This document shows positions 9,081-18,900 of a stretch of 33,133 nucleotides of DNA, piece by piece (position 1 is the first letter of the stretch; the number at the start of each line of letters is the position of its first letter). Source of the stretch: Mesostigma viride (Eukaryota > Streptophyta > Mesostigmatophyceae > Mesostigmatales > Mesostigmataceae); assembly GCA_009746045.1 (NCBI GenBank), contig RPFO01000542.1, positions 1,135,624-1,168,756 of the forward strand, given 5' to 3'. A model generated the notes under the pieces. It did no database searches. It saw only the letters and a program-made list of their open reading frames with translations, and was not told the origin of the DNA. The position numbers and the translations under genes are program-made.

Positions 9081-10122
9081 CAGAGACTCAGCAGAGGAAG
9101 TATTCAAAAAGCTCAAGGCCACGTATGATGACCTGGACCCATGCTTTTTTGTTGTACCCACCCCCTCTGGACTGCTGTTCTTTGTGTGGCATGGAGATGA
9201 CCAACTCATTTGTGGGCCTAGAGCTGAGGTGGAAACCTTTATTCAGCAGGTCCAGGAATCATATGAGATTGGCAAACAGGTGGAATTGAGCACAACCCCC
9301 ATCCAGTTCTGTGGCATCATGTTGCAGCTGCATAGGCAGCCAGATCAGTGGGTCTGCTCTCTCTCCCCTCCTGCAGAATATATCCAAGATTGTCTAGATC
9401 TGCTGCAGGACAACTACCTCCCCTTACACATGTGTGCCACTGTTCAGGGCAAACTGGGGTGGTGGTCAGCCATCTGTGGGGCTCCCTTAGCTGTCATCAG
9501 CAGGGTCACCCATGATGTTCTAGTCAAGATAAAATGCAGTCACATCAGGAAGTTGGTCAATGACTGTCCCCCCCTCATCCTCCATGGCCTGAATCTGATG
9601 GAAGACATCCACATCCAATGTGTCATGGACAGCTCCATGGAGAGCAGAACAATCAATCAGATGGGGGCACGGGAATCAGGGCTGTTTTTTCTCACCAACA
9701 GGTCAGATTACATGTCCCTCACTTCCTGGTACAGCAGGCTACACCGCAGAAAACCTGGCAGCAGCAACTCAGCTGAATGTCGTGCTGTGGTGTCTGCTGC
9801 ATTGCATGCTCGTTCCCTGCAGCACATGCTCACCTGGCTACAAACCCAGGCAGGCAGCACATGCAATGTCATCTCACATCTCTACACTGACAGCTTTTCA
9901 GTGATCAGTTTTCTAACCAAGAAATCTGTTTCTGCTGCTGTCCACACTGACTTGGATTGGGTGATCCTCAAACAGGAGGCCACCTATTTTTCCAGCTGGA
10001 CTCATGTGGATGATGAGGACAACCCAGCAGACGCTCTAACGAAGCTGCGGGATGCTGCTGGCCAACAGTACCAGCTCCTCTTTCAGAACATGAACCCCTA
10101 TGATATCAGAGTCAGTGTTTGA
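9079..10122 (+). pseudogene. Element A reverse transcriptase C-terminal half and RNase H
   Basis: Continues RT in the next frame after the break at 9073-9080. Shows SAEEVFKKL, then LFFVWHGDDQL (9174-9206), whose paired Asp are the RT catalytic residues; His-Gly replaces the usual Tyr-Val of copia YVDD. After the connection region (CATVQGKLGWW) comes a copia-type RNase H with its acidic residues in place: VMDSSMESR, NSAECRAV, LYTDSFSV and DNPADALTKL. Stops at TGA 10120-10122. The matching region of element B has the same HGDD and RNase H layout. The frame is clean, so only the one break separates it from the upstream half. Confidence 0.85.
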
Positions 10123-10496
10123 ATAAATGACTGGCCATAGCACAGTACACAACCACCACACCCCCTTACCACAGCGATAGCTGCTGGGCGCCATAAAATT
10201 CAACACATTCGTTGTGGGGTGTGAGTGCTGGCTAGGTCAGATTTGTATCCATTTGCAGCTTGAGGACACAAGCTTTGTATCCACTTACTTAATGTGTGCT
10301 CCAATAACTGGCCAAACCAGCCAGCTGTGTACACCTTATTTAATGTGCAATATAACACCTGGCCAGAACAGCCAGCTGTAACCAACCTGGCTCAACCAGC
10401 CATGTCTCTTTTGTACCCCTAATCAACTTAAAAACAATAACAATAATGTTGGGGGTGCAGACCTGCATTAAGAAATAAATAATAAAACAATACTGG
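10123..10496 (+). other. Element A 3' untranslated region
   Basis: No coding signal. Contains a ~52-bp direct repeat (from about 10283 and 10334; words CTTAATGTG and CCAGCCAGCTGT) with a further partial CCAGCCATG copy near 10395. The bases before the 3' LTR (AATAAAACAATACTGG) do not form a clear polypurine tract; a G-run lies at 10450-10456. Confidence 0.6.
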
Positions 10497-10982
10497 AGTT
10501 AGTCTCCATGCTTTGCTGGAGACTAAGTCTCAAAGGCATTGTGAATACAACGTATGAATAAGCCTTGTAAACCTACGTTGGTATGTGAATATAAATACCA
10601 CGTGGGCTATGCAGATAGGAATGCTAGTTGAGTCGCATACGTTTCCCTAGATAGGTACTTTGGGTACTGAGGTTCGTGACAGATGTCAGTACCCAGTATA
10701 CGTAGTGTCCTGTCATTGGACGGTACTAGAGTATCCTAGATAGGCCGGACCGTACGGCAGCGTGCATTGATCTGTGATCGCACGATGCAGTGACTAGACG
10801 GCGACCTGTCATCGTGTGGCCTCGGGCCAACGGTCTGCACCCAACGGTCACTGGCGGCGCAGCCGGTGAGAGGAACGTTGATAAAGGGTAAACCTATTTT
10901 CTAATGAACCAAGCAATTCATTGCTCACAGCATACAGTGTTCTCAAGCAATATATCACGTCGTTCATTTCTCATTCCTAACT
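10497..10982 (+). repeat. Element A 3' LTR (486 bp)
   Basis: Begins AGTTAG, ends CTAACT, and matches the 5' LTR at 1707-3100 after removing the insertion there. Contains TATAAATA and the uninterrupted target ATAAATACCACG, which gives the empty site for the 393-bp repeat insertion. Confidence 0.9.
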
Positions 10983-11106
10983 CAAGCTGTCCTCCTCTAC
11001 TGTAATGGCAGACGAGGCGGTTACAGTGTAGCGGCTATCCTCAGGGCCAATAACCTCCACCTGCGGACTTCTACCCTGGCTAGCAACGGGCCGCGGGGCC
11101 CGTGGG
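10983..11106 (-). pseudogene. Possible gene fragment, upstream part of the piece at 1677-1706
   Basis: On the minus strand the frame is open for about 41 codons and reads as protein-like sequence (VEVIGPEDSRYTVTASSA, then ITVEED). It meets element A's 3' LTR and continues in frame at 1706 to the stop at 1679-1677 when element A and one target copy are removed. Its upstream side is cut by the inverted LINE fragment. No domain recognised; it might be a host gene C-terminus or the tail of another transposon ORF. Confidence 0.35.
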
Positions 11107-11765
11107 GAGAATTAATTAATTAATTAGGAACATTACTCCGTTGGGAGTACATGCATGTAGCACATATCCCTGAGAAGGGGCATATGGCTTTTAATACATT
11201 CTGGGCTACTTCCTGCAACTAAGGTGGGAATGTAAGCTACCCTTGCTCTAGGTGCACCAGGGCACCTGCACCCTCATGAGCTATCATTGAGCTATGCCCG
11301 GCTAATAAGGGGGAGCCTGTCATGTGGGGGAAGATCGTCATGGCTATACAAGAGCTAGGGCGTGGGGAGAAAACAGGAGCATACCCCTCAGGAAGGTGCT
11401 TATCGCAGATGGCAGCCCATTGGCTCCTTGTCAATCATGCATGCGGGCGTGGAGTACGGATATAGTCCCCGAAGCCCTGCATCTCCAAGCAGTGTCCGTG
11501 AGCGTCCTTGCCTCGGCGCCATACGTGAGCACCGTGAGGACTGCAGGACCTTCATGAAGAGCATTCGCTTGCAAGCGGTGCTCTTAGGCAGGGCACCGGC
11601 ACCACCATGCTGTCTCAGGTTCAACCCGCCTAAGGGGGGGATCCTGGCACGGGGGAGGAAGATCATCATGGCTATACAAGGGCTAGGGCATGGCTTCTCG
11701 ACAGAGAGCATCTGACTCTGCATAGGCATAGCATGGCTAAATTCTTAATGCAACATCCATGCGGT
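11107..11765 (-). mobile_element. LINE 3' fragment, inverted
   Basis: Reverse complement of the LINE 3' part at about 6360-6652, with the TTAA tail at 11107-11129. It is longer because about 290 bp (11,360-11,640) lie between two copies of a word like AAGATCATCATGGCTATACA (near 11331 and 11659); the plus-strand copy has only one. A minus-strand frame here (11729-11400) is open for 109 codons but matches nothing I recognise. The 5'-truncated form is typical of LINE insertions. Bases 11766-11771 show nothing. Confidence 0.75.
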
Positions 11766-11771
11766 CCCATT

Positions 11772-12538
11772 TGTCAAGGACATGGTCCTTGTATTTGTAC
11801 CCACCTGACCTGGCTAGATAGATAGAGGCTTTTGTACAGGAGCCACTGTTCTTTATCCCGTTGGATTTGGCCTACAAATGAGAAAGTTGTGGCCAGTTTT
11901 AGTAATCAGGGATTAGTACCTTCAATTATAGTATGCCAAGTGGATCCTTATAGGCAGCTGACAAATCTGTCTATGTCAGCTGACCTATGACATGTCAGAT
12001 GAGAATCTATGACAGGACAGCTGACTGATTGACATGTACACTGTGCATGTCAGATGTGGCGCTGATATGTTCACGCCAGATTTACTTCATCATCATCAGA
12101 TCACACATAGCGAGATCTTTTATTAAATAGTTAGATTACTGTGCAGCAGTTACAAGATAAGACTGTACATCAGTTACAAGATAATTTAGGCTGTACAGCA
12201 GTTACAAGATAAGATTTATTCTCAATGTCTAGATCTGATTGGTAGCCTGTACACTGACCTAACCTGATTGGTGGCCTGAGTATTACATGAGAAATTTCCT
12301 AGGCACATTCCTAGCCAGCCAATCAGGTCATTCCAGTTTTCTGCCTGTGTTTTTTCCTCGAGTTAATAAAACAACTGAGGAGCCTTGCCTAAGGTACTCC
12401 TCACTATCATTCTGCCTCAAACCGAGTCTCTGTCTCTTTGCTCCCATCCTCCATAGCCTGTACCTGCAAGGACAGGCACTGTCAATTGGGTTTCAATCAC
12501 AAGCATTGTAGAGGGCAAACCCATTAGTTCTTTCAACA
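11772..12538 (+). repeat. Copia-3 5' LTR (767 bp)
   Basis: TGTCAAGG..TTTCAACA, same family as the LTRs at 734, 13975 and 19563. Private changes include an 11-bp insertion near 11930 (TTCAATTATAG). It lacks the palindrome P and shows the empty CAAGT site at 11937-11941. It shares the word GGCACTGTCAATTGGG with the Copia-1 3' LTR. Confidence 0.93.
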
Positions 12539-12551
12539 TCGTATCGGAGGT
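12539..12551 (+). promoter_or_regulatory. Copia-3 primer binding site, mutated
   Basis: TCGTATCGGAGGT directly after the LTR, where the intact form is TGGTATCGGAGGT. The changed second base would weaken pairing with the tRNA CCA end. Confidence 0.8.
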
Positions 12552-12625
12552 TTGATGCCTACCCTGCATTCGAGGAGCAGAGACATTCATCTACCCCAGA
12601 GACAACACCCAGACCCAGATCAACC

Positions 12626-12648
12626 ATGGAGGATCAAGACACCCAAAC
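12626..12648 (+). pseudogene. gag: Copia-3 gag, first codons before element B
   Basis: ATG 12626 and the codons for MEDQDTQ, identical to Copia-1 and Copia-4. The frame is cut inside an Asn/Thr codon by element B; the rest starts at 32479. Confidence 0.85.
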
Positions 12649-13125
12649 AGTTGGTTGGAGACCCATCTGGGGTCCACATGGGTCCTCAGAGATAGAGGAT
12701 CTTGTACAGATTACTACAATATACTTTATTATAGTATTGGGCCAATGGCTGACTAGTACTCGCCAATGGGATAACGCCACGTAGAATGTGTGGGCGTCTC
12801 CCAGGCCTCCACGTCACCGGCTGGTCAAGGGCCGGTGTAGTCCTATCAAGAGGACTGAGCCGACTATCGGCCTATCATGTATGCGCATCTGCCTTGGTAC
12901 CTCCTAGAGGATTCTAGAAGTATCTAACACGCGGCATGCACTGAACTACATGGAATGCATGTCCACGTAGGATATTCAGCAAGACTGATGAAGGTGCCAA
13001 GTGCAACAGGTTCTTATGCGCAACGAAGACGAATTATGCAACAACGACAATAACGTATGAGAACAATAAACGCAACGTTCATTTCATGCTTTCTGATTTG
13101 CATCGCATTCCATTTATTTGCAACT
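12649..13125 (+). repeat. Element B 5' LTR (477 bp)
   Basis: AGTTGG..GCAACT, nearly identical to 31991-32473. Differences: a 6-nt indel near 12755, CTGGGG/CTAGGG near 12669 and GTAGGAT/GTAGCAT near 12976. A TATA-like stretch (TACTTTATTATAG) lies about 80 bp in. Gag ATG follows 12 nt after its end. Confidence 0.95.
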
Positions 13126-13137
13126 TTATTCATTTAC

Positions 13138-13974
13138 ATGTCTTCGGACGACAATCTTTCAGAGCCGAGGTCTGGCCCTGGTGAGCACGGACCGGCTCAA
13201 TTTTCTGTCGACCCTGGCCCAGGCGAGCACAGGGATGACAATAAGGATATGTCCGACCAGCCCCGGGAGGAGGGCTGCGGGCAGGGAAGTACTAGTAGTG
13301 ACAACCAGCGTGCGCGTGATAAGGTGCTTCGGCGGGAGACCTTGCTTCAGGAGGCAAAGCTGCTGTCGGCAATCAAGAAATGGGTTCCAGCCCCGCTGGT
13401 GCCTGGTGCTATTCAAGCAGACCGGGATCGCTTTGTAACCTCTCTTGGGCCGTTTTTCCGCAGGCTCGCGGGCAACCGAGACATCATCCCGGACTGGCTG
13501 GAGTTTCTTCGTGGAACCCCGCTGGGAGACCGCGAGAAAAACCACCCAGAGTGGATTTCGTTGCTGGACCGCGCACAGCGTCTGCGGTGGTCGCCGTTCG
13601 AGTTTCTGCGCCGAGCAAGAGAGACTTTTCTTCGTTCTGTCACTACCAAAACCTGCGACGAGATCGAGGAATTTGTAGATGCAAAGCCAAAGCCCGGGCA
13701 GGCCATCATCGAGCACCTCAACTCTTACTATGATACGCTGGAGAAGCAGGGGCTCCGGTGGCCTGACGAGGCGGTAAATCTCCGCTGGATCCAGAACTGT
13801 GCATTATCCGAGTCCGAGAAGCGGAATTTAGTCGCCAACTGCCGCGGTTACCTGAGCGACACTCACCGATGCAGAGCTCACCTCAAGGAGCTCCTGACGA
13901 ACCAAACCCGTGTTTCCAGAGAAGGAGGTGCCGCGGAGGTGCCTCGTGTCGCCATGGTGATGGAGCAGCAACGG
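13138..13974 (+). CDS. gag: Element B gag, N-terminal part, interrupted by Copia-1
   Basis: Start chosen at ATG 13138 (MSSDDNLSEPRSGPGEH), 12 nt after the LTR; the same frame is open from ATG 13057 inside the LTR, which is less likely because it would put gag start in the repeat. 279 codons are visible before Copia-1 cuts at AACGG (13970-13974). The N-terminus is Gly/Ser/acidic with a GPGEH word twice; from about residue 100 an alpha-helical capsid-like region follows (words DWLEFLRGTPLGD, SPFEFLRRARETFLR, GQAIIEHLNSYYDTLEK). After the insertion the frame continues at 21545 into zinc knuckles. Gag would form the particle. No similarity to copia Gag of this window was noticed. Confidence 0.8.
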
Positions 13975-14932
13975 TGTCAAGGACATGGTCCTTGTATTTG
14001 TACCCACCTGACCTGGCTAGATAGATAGAGGCTCTTGTACAGGAGCCACTGTTCTTTATCCAGTTGGATTTGGCCTACAAATGAGAAAGTTGTGGCCAGT
14101 TTTAGTAATCAGGGATTAGTTCCTATGCCAAGTAGTTACGTTAAATAGTGCCGGAACCTTTTGCCGCCTGAGGCAAATCGGTCCGTAACACTATTTTGCC
14201 CGGAATAACCACTTCCGAGCACCCAAGTTAATTCGGCCGAATTAACTTGGGTGCTCGGAAGTGGTTATTCCGGGCAAAATAGTGTTACGGACCGATTTGC
14301 CTCAGGCGGCAAAAGGTTCCGGCACTATTTAACGTAACTCAAGTGGATCCTTATAGGCAGCTGACAAATCTGTCTATGTCAGCTGACCTATGACATGTCA
14401 GATGAGAATCTATGACAGGACAGCTGACTGATTGACATGTACACTGTGCATGTCAGATGTCGGGCGCTGATATGTTCACGCCAGATTTACTTCATCATCA
14501 TCAGATCACACATAGCGAGATCTTTTATTAAATAGTTAGATTACTGTGCAGCAGTTACAAGTTAAGACTGTACATCAGTTACAAGATAAGGCTGTACAGC
14601 AGTTACAAGATAAGATTTATTCTTGTCTAGATCTGATTGGTAGCCTGTACACTGACCTAACCTGATTGGTGGCCTGAGTATTACATGAGAATATTCCTAG
14701 GCACATTCCTAGCCAGCCAATCAGGTCATTCCAGTTTTCTGCCTGTGTTTTTTCCTCGAGTTAATAAAACAACTGAGGAGCCTTGCCAAAGGTACTCCTC
14801 ACTATCATTCTGCCTCAAACTGAGTCTCTGTCTCTTTGCTTCCATCCTCCATAGCCTGTACCTGCAAGGACAGGCACATTTGGGTTTCAATCACAAGCAT
14901 TGTAGAAGGCAAACCCATTAGTTCTTTCAACA
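13975..14932 (+). repeat. Copia-1 5' LTR (958 bp, includes palindrome P)
   Basis: TGTCAAGG..TTTCAACA; about 747 bp without P and one CAAGT. Three ~23-bp repeats (CAGTTACAAG-type) lie at 14544-14612. It differs from the 3' LTR by a CGG insertion near 14460, several substitutions and the tract GGCACATTTGGG in place of GGCACTGTCAATTGGG. Confidence 0.95.
14134..14339. mobile_element. Palindrome P: 206-bp foldback element in Copia-1 5' LTR
   Basis: Two 103-bp arms, perfect inverted repeats by eye, meeting at the centre CGGCCG; ends AGTTACGTTAA..TTAACGTAACT. Flanked by 5-bp duplications CAAGT (14129-14133 and 14340-14344). Related LTRs at 734-1478 and 11772-12538 have the single CAAGT without P, so this is a true insertion. 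No coding capacity. It looks like a small non-autonomous DNA transposon or foldback element; family not identified. Confidence 0.9.
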
Positions 14933-14945
14933 TGGTATCGGAGGT
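14933..14945 (+). promoter_or_regulatory. Copia-1 primer binding site
   Basis: TGGTATCGGAGGT immediately after the LTR; initiator-Met tRNA type, as expected for Ty1/copia. Confidence 0.9.
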
Positions 14946-15023
14946 TTGATGCCTACCCTGCATTTGAGGAGCAGAGACATTCATCTGACTACCCCAGAGA
15001 CAACACCCAGACCCAGATCAACC

Positions 15024-15921
15024 ATGGAGGATCAAGACACCCAAACTGCTACCAGACAGCCTGACTACACCTCTCTTGTTTCAACAGTTGCCAAGAGCTG
15101 CAAGAAATTTGTTGGTGCAGCTGGTGATGATTACAGCAAGTGGGAGGAGTGGAAGAATTGTTTTTGGCTGTTGTCAGTCTTTTCAGTTTGGATGCTGTCC
15201 TGCTGGGCACTGAGGAGAATGACAGGGCTGATAAGGCCCTGTGGGCAGCTTTGCTCACCTGTCTAACAGGTGAAGCTGCACGCCTAATGGCCACTGTGGC
15301 CAACAAAACTGGTAGCCAAGCATGGCAGTGTCTCATGGAGAACTATGAGCAAACCAGGCTAACCAAGAGTCACAGGTTTGAGCTGAGGAGCAAGCTGCAC
15401 CGCCTACAGAAGCTTCCTAACGAGACCATGCAACAGCTCGTGAGGAGGGCGGAGCTTCTACGTGCTGACTACCAGGCTGCAGGGGGAGTCATCCAGGACC
15501 GTGATTTTGCTGCCATTCTACTGGGAGCACTGACAGACGAGTACCGCCCTGCGCTGGTGTCTGTACGGTTCAACGAGGAGGACCCACTACCTGTGGTGAA
15601 GAGGGCACTCATGGAGGCGGAGGATCTGCTCAAGGGGGGACGTGCTGTGGTGAAAAAGGAGAGTGCTGGCACTGGCCAGGCCTACCACACCAACAGCAAG
15701 GGGAACGGGGGGACCAAGAAATGCAGTCACTGTGGCCTGTCAAATCACAAGGACAAAGACTGCTGGAAGGAGCATCCTGAGAAGGCCCCACGCTGGTACC
15801 CCAACCAGCACAGGGGGGCAAGGGCGGCAACCGAGGGAACCAGAACAAGGGACGCAACGCACCTGCTGGATCCGCTGCCAACGCAACTCAGGAGGCGGCT
15901 GAACTGCCGCCTGGCTTCTGC
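15024..15921 (+). pseudogene. gag: Copia-1 gag (two frame breaks)
   Basis: ATG 15024 opens frame for MEDQDTQTATRQPDY. At about 15156 a base present in Copia-3 and Copia-4 (AAGAACTTG/AAGAATCTG against AAGAATTG here) is missing and the frame moves; it continues from about 15140 with LFLAVVSLFSLDAV through the capsid region to the zinc knuckle CSHCGLSNHKDKDC (CX2CX4HX4C, near 15721-15762). A second shift in the G-run at about 15816-15821 moves reading into the pol frame (words NRGNQNKGRN and PPGFCMVTIAEE). In copia elements gag and pol usually form one ORF, so both shifts are more likely mutations or sequencing errors than programmed. Confidence 0.8.
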
Positions 15922-18900
15922 ATGGTCACCATCGCCGAGGAGTCGCCGTCGACGCCGCTGGAGGCTGCTGCTCTCACGCAGTATACGTGCGACAACCTCA
16001 CCTGGGTGCTGGACTCGGCTGCGAGCAGCCACATGTCCCCGTGCCGTTCTGACTTTGTGTCTCTGACCCCCCACAGCAGGGCAATCGCTGGCTCCGGCGG
16101 ACAGCTGCACGCTACCGGCCAGGGCACCATCGCTGTGGAGCTTCCTGGCCACAGCGTGCGCTTGCAAGGAGCGCTGCTTGTACCTGGCCTGAATGCACGA
16201 CTCCTTTCAGTCGCGCAACTCGCAAAGGCAGGTCACAAGGTGGATTTCCACAAAGAGACAGTGGTGCTGGATAACAAGCATCACAAGATCGCCATGCAGA
16301 ACAACATCTACGTGTTACCTGCGGCGAAGGCAGCGCCAGCGATGGCTGCTGTGACGGTGGAGCGGCCGGTTAACCTGCTGCTGCACTGGCGTTTGGGCCA
16401 TGCTGGTGCCGACCGCATCAAGAAGCTGGTCGCCATCCCTGCATCCAACTTGACGACGAGGAGTCCAACTGCTCCTGGCTGCCCATCCTGCCCGGCTGGC
16501 TTCATCAAGCGCCAGCCATTTCCGCCAGGGCAGCGGCGATCCACTGTGCCGCGCGCCAAGCTTCATGGCGACCTGCTGGGCCCGATGAGCGTCGAGTCGC
16601 TGGGGGGAGCCCGCTACTTCTTGGGCATCACTGACGATGCCACTCGGTGGCGATGGGGGTTTGCGCTCAAGACCAAGGACGAGGCGGTGGGGCGGTTTGC
16701 AGAGCTGCTCGTCCGCGATATTCGCCCCTTCTACGCCGGCTCTGTCGTGCTGCGCACCGACAACGACGCGGTCTTCACCGGTCAAGCCTGGCGGGCGGTG
16801 TGTGCTGAACACCGCGTCCACCAGGAGTTCTCCGCGCCTTACTGCCCTGAGCAGAACGGCGTAGCGGAGCGGCTCTGGGGCCTGGCAATGGGCATGACTC
16901 TGGCGATGTTGACACACGCCGGCCTGGGGAAGGCATACTGGGCATTGGCACTCCAGTGTGCTATTTATATCCTGAACCGCCTGCCGTGCTCCTCGAATCC
17001 TGGTGATGCCACGCCACACTTTTTGCTGACAGGTCATCACGCTGATCTGTCGCACATGCGCATTTTCGGCTGCCCAGCCTGGCATCGTGTGGAAGGGCAT
17101 CGTGGCAAGCTGGAGGCCAAGGCCATGCCTGGCATTTTTGTCGGTTATGCTCCCGACTCGCCGGCATATCTGATCCTGGACTCCGCCACTCGCACTTTGG
17201 TGCAACGTCGCCACGTGGCCTTCAATGAGGCCTGGCGCAACGACGCCCTGCCATCACCTCAGCTGCTGCCGGCACTGGTGGAGGGGGAGGAGGCTTCCGA
17301 GCTTCTGCTGCCACCGGTCACTGAGAATTCTGTCCCTGGGCCTGATACTACTCTGGCCCTACCGCCCTCTGGTCCTGTGACTAGAGCCATGGCGCGGCGC
17401 GCCGCTGCCAGCAGTGAGGACGCTGCTGTGGGCGCTGCCAGCAGTGGGGGCACTGCTTTGGGGGATGCCAGTGGTGAGGGGGGCTCGCCACTGGAGGCTT
17501 TGTCGGGGGATGCCAGTGGTGAGGGGGGCTCGCCACTGGAGGAGGCGCCAGCGCCAAGTCCTGAGCCCAAACCCGCTGAGTCTGAGTCTGCACCTGTTTT
17601 CGCACCAAGTCCTGCGCTGGAGGCGTCGTCGGCTTCTACCTCTACACCACCTGGACACGTGTCGACGGCAGACACACCTGCTGCTGAATCTCCTTCTTCG
17701 TCCCAGCTACACAAATTAGTGCAGGCCCTCCGCGGCAAGCAACCGGCTGCCGCTATGGCCACTGCTGCACTGGTGTCCGACGGCGTTGCACATGATCCCC
17801 TCGCTCAGGTGTTACCCACAACCCCTCTTGATCGTGTTTCCCCTAAATGGGCTCGTTTTTACCCTGACTACATGAGTGTGCGTGATCTGTTTGATACTTT
17901 CTCACTCCACACTAGCTCAGGTTCCACGTCCATCCCCTCCTCTTTTGCTGAGGCCCATGCTAGCCCTGAGTGGCGTGCTGCGATGGATAGTGAGCTTTCT
18001 AGCATTCGCGAGCATGCAGTATATTCACTCGTTTCTTCCAAGTCTCTTCCTCGCACTGCCAAGGTCCTTCCATCTCGGTGGGTGTTTGCTGTCAAAAGCG
18101 ATGGCCGTTTCAAGGCCCGTTTTGTTGTGAAGGGCTTTGCTCAGCGGGAAGGCATAGATTTCACTGAGGTCTTTAGCCCTACTGTTCGTTCCTCCACCAT
18201 TCGTTTGGCACTAGCTTTTGGTGTCTCGTCTGGGTATGTGCTGAAGCAACTTGATGTTCGCACTGCGTTTTTGTACGCCCCACTTTCTGAGGACGTCTAT
18301 GTGCGTCCTCCTGCTGGCTTTGAGCAGCGTGATGCCGCTGGTGATGTGCTGGTGTGGAAGCTGCAACGCAGCCTCTATGGCATCAAGCAGGCACCACGTA
18401 ACTGGCACAAAACATTTAGTGCCTATCTTCTCTCCGATGGTGCTGTACAAAGCCCAACGGATTCCTGCCTGTACGTGTATCCCACGTCTCGTACGTTTGT
18501 GTTTGTCCATGTCGACGACATTATTGCAGGCAGTCCTTCCTCTTCCTGGCTGGCCTCGTGGTCTCATCGTTTGGCCAGCAAGTTTCAGATCACCGAGTCC
18601 GATGACCCTTCTTTTTTCCTCGGTGTTTCTCTCCATGTCGACCCTGTTTCCCGGTCTCTTTCCTTGCACCAAACTGTGTATATTGAGGCCCTGGCTGCCC
18701 GCTTTGGGCTTTCTCCCTCCTTCCCTGTACGCACCCCGGTCAGTGTGTCCCGTGTTAGTCCCCAACGCGAGGGGGGAATGCAGCTAAATGCCCCGGACAC
18801 CCAGCTGTATCAGTCCAAAACCGGTGCCGTGCTGTATGTCGCGCTGTGGACACGTCCAGACATTGCTTTTGCTGTCAACCAACTGGCCCAGCACATGCAG

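Larger units (their letters stand above)
1707..10982 (+). mobile_element. Element A: divergent LTR retrotransposon, pol order INT-PR-RT-RH
   Basis: Flanked by two related terminal repeats (1707-3100 and 10497-10982). Both begin AGTTAG and end CTAACT instead of TG..CA. Flanks are CGAGCT on the left and CAAGCT on the right, a possible 6-bp target duplication with one mismatch. The interior has a poorly preserved gag region, a 71-bp minisatellite, an inserted LINE, then integrase (6645-7820), protease and RT (7773-9080) and RT/RNase H (9079-10122). No tRNA-type primer site follows the 5' LTR. It is defective through frame changes in pol and a broken gag. Element B shares its pol order and LTR style, so the two define one lineage. 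Confidence 0.85.

Noticed and set aside
1707-10982. Element A as a copia or gypsy element of standard type with TG..CA LTRs
   Set aside because: LTR similarity stops exactly at AGTT and AACT at both ends, and element B confirms such ends with a perfect target duplication.
14685-14921. 78-codon ORF beginning MRIFLGTFLASQ, also in the LTRs at 745-981 (minus), 12287 and 21288
   Set aside because: It recurs only because it lies in LTR sequence; its length and ending change with small LTR indels, and it has no recognisable domain.
15816-15821. G-run in Copia-1 as a gag-pol frameshift signal
   Set aside because: The frame does not present a slippery pair, and copia elements usually encode gag-pol in one ORF; homopolymer error is more likely.
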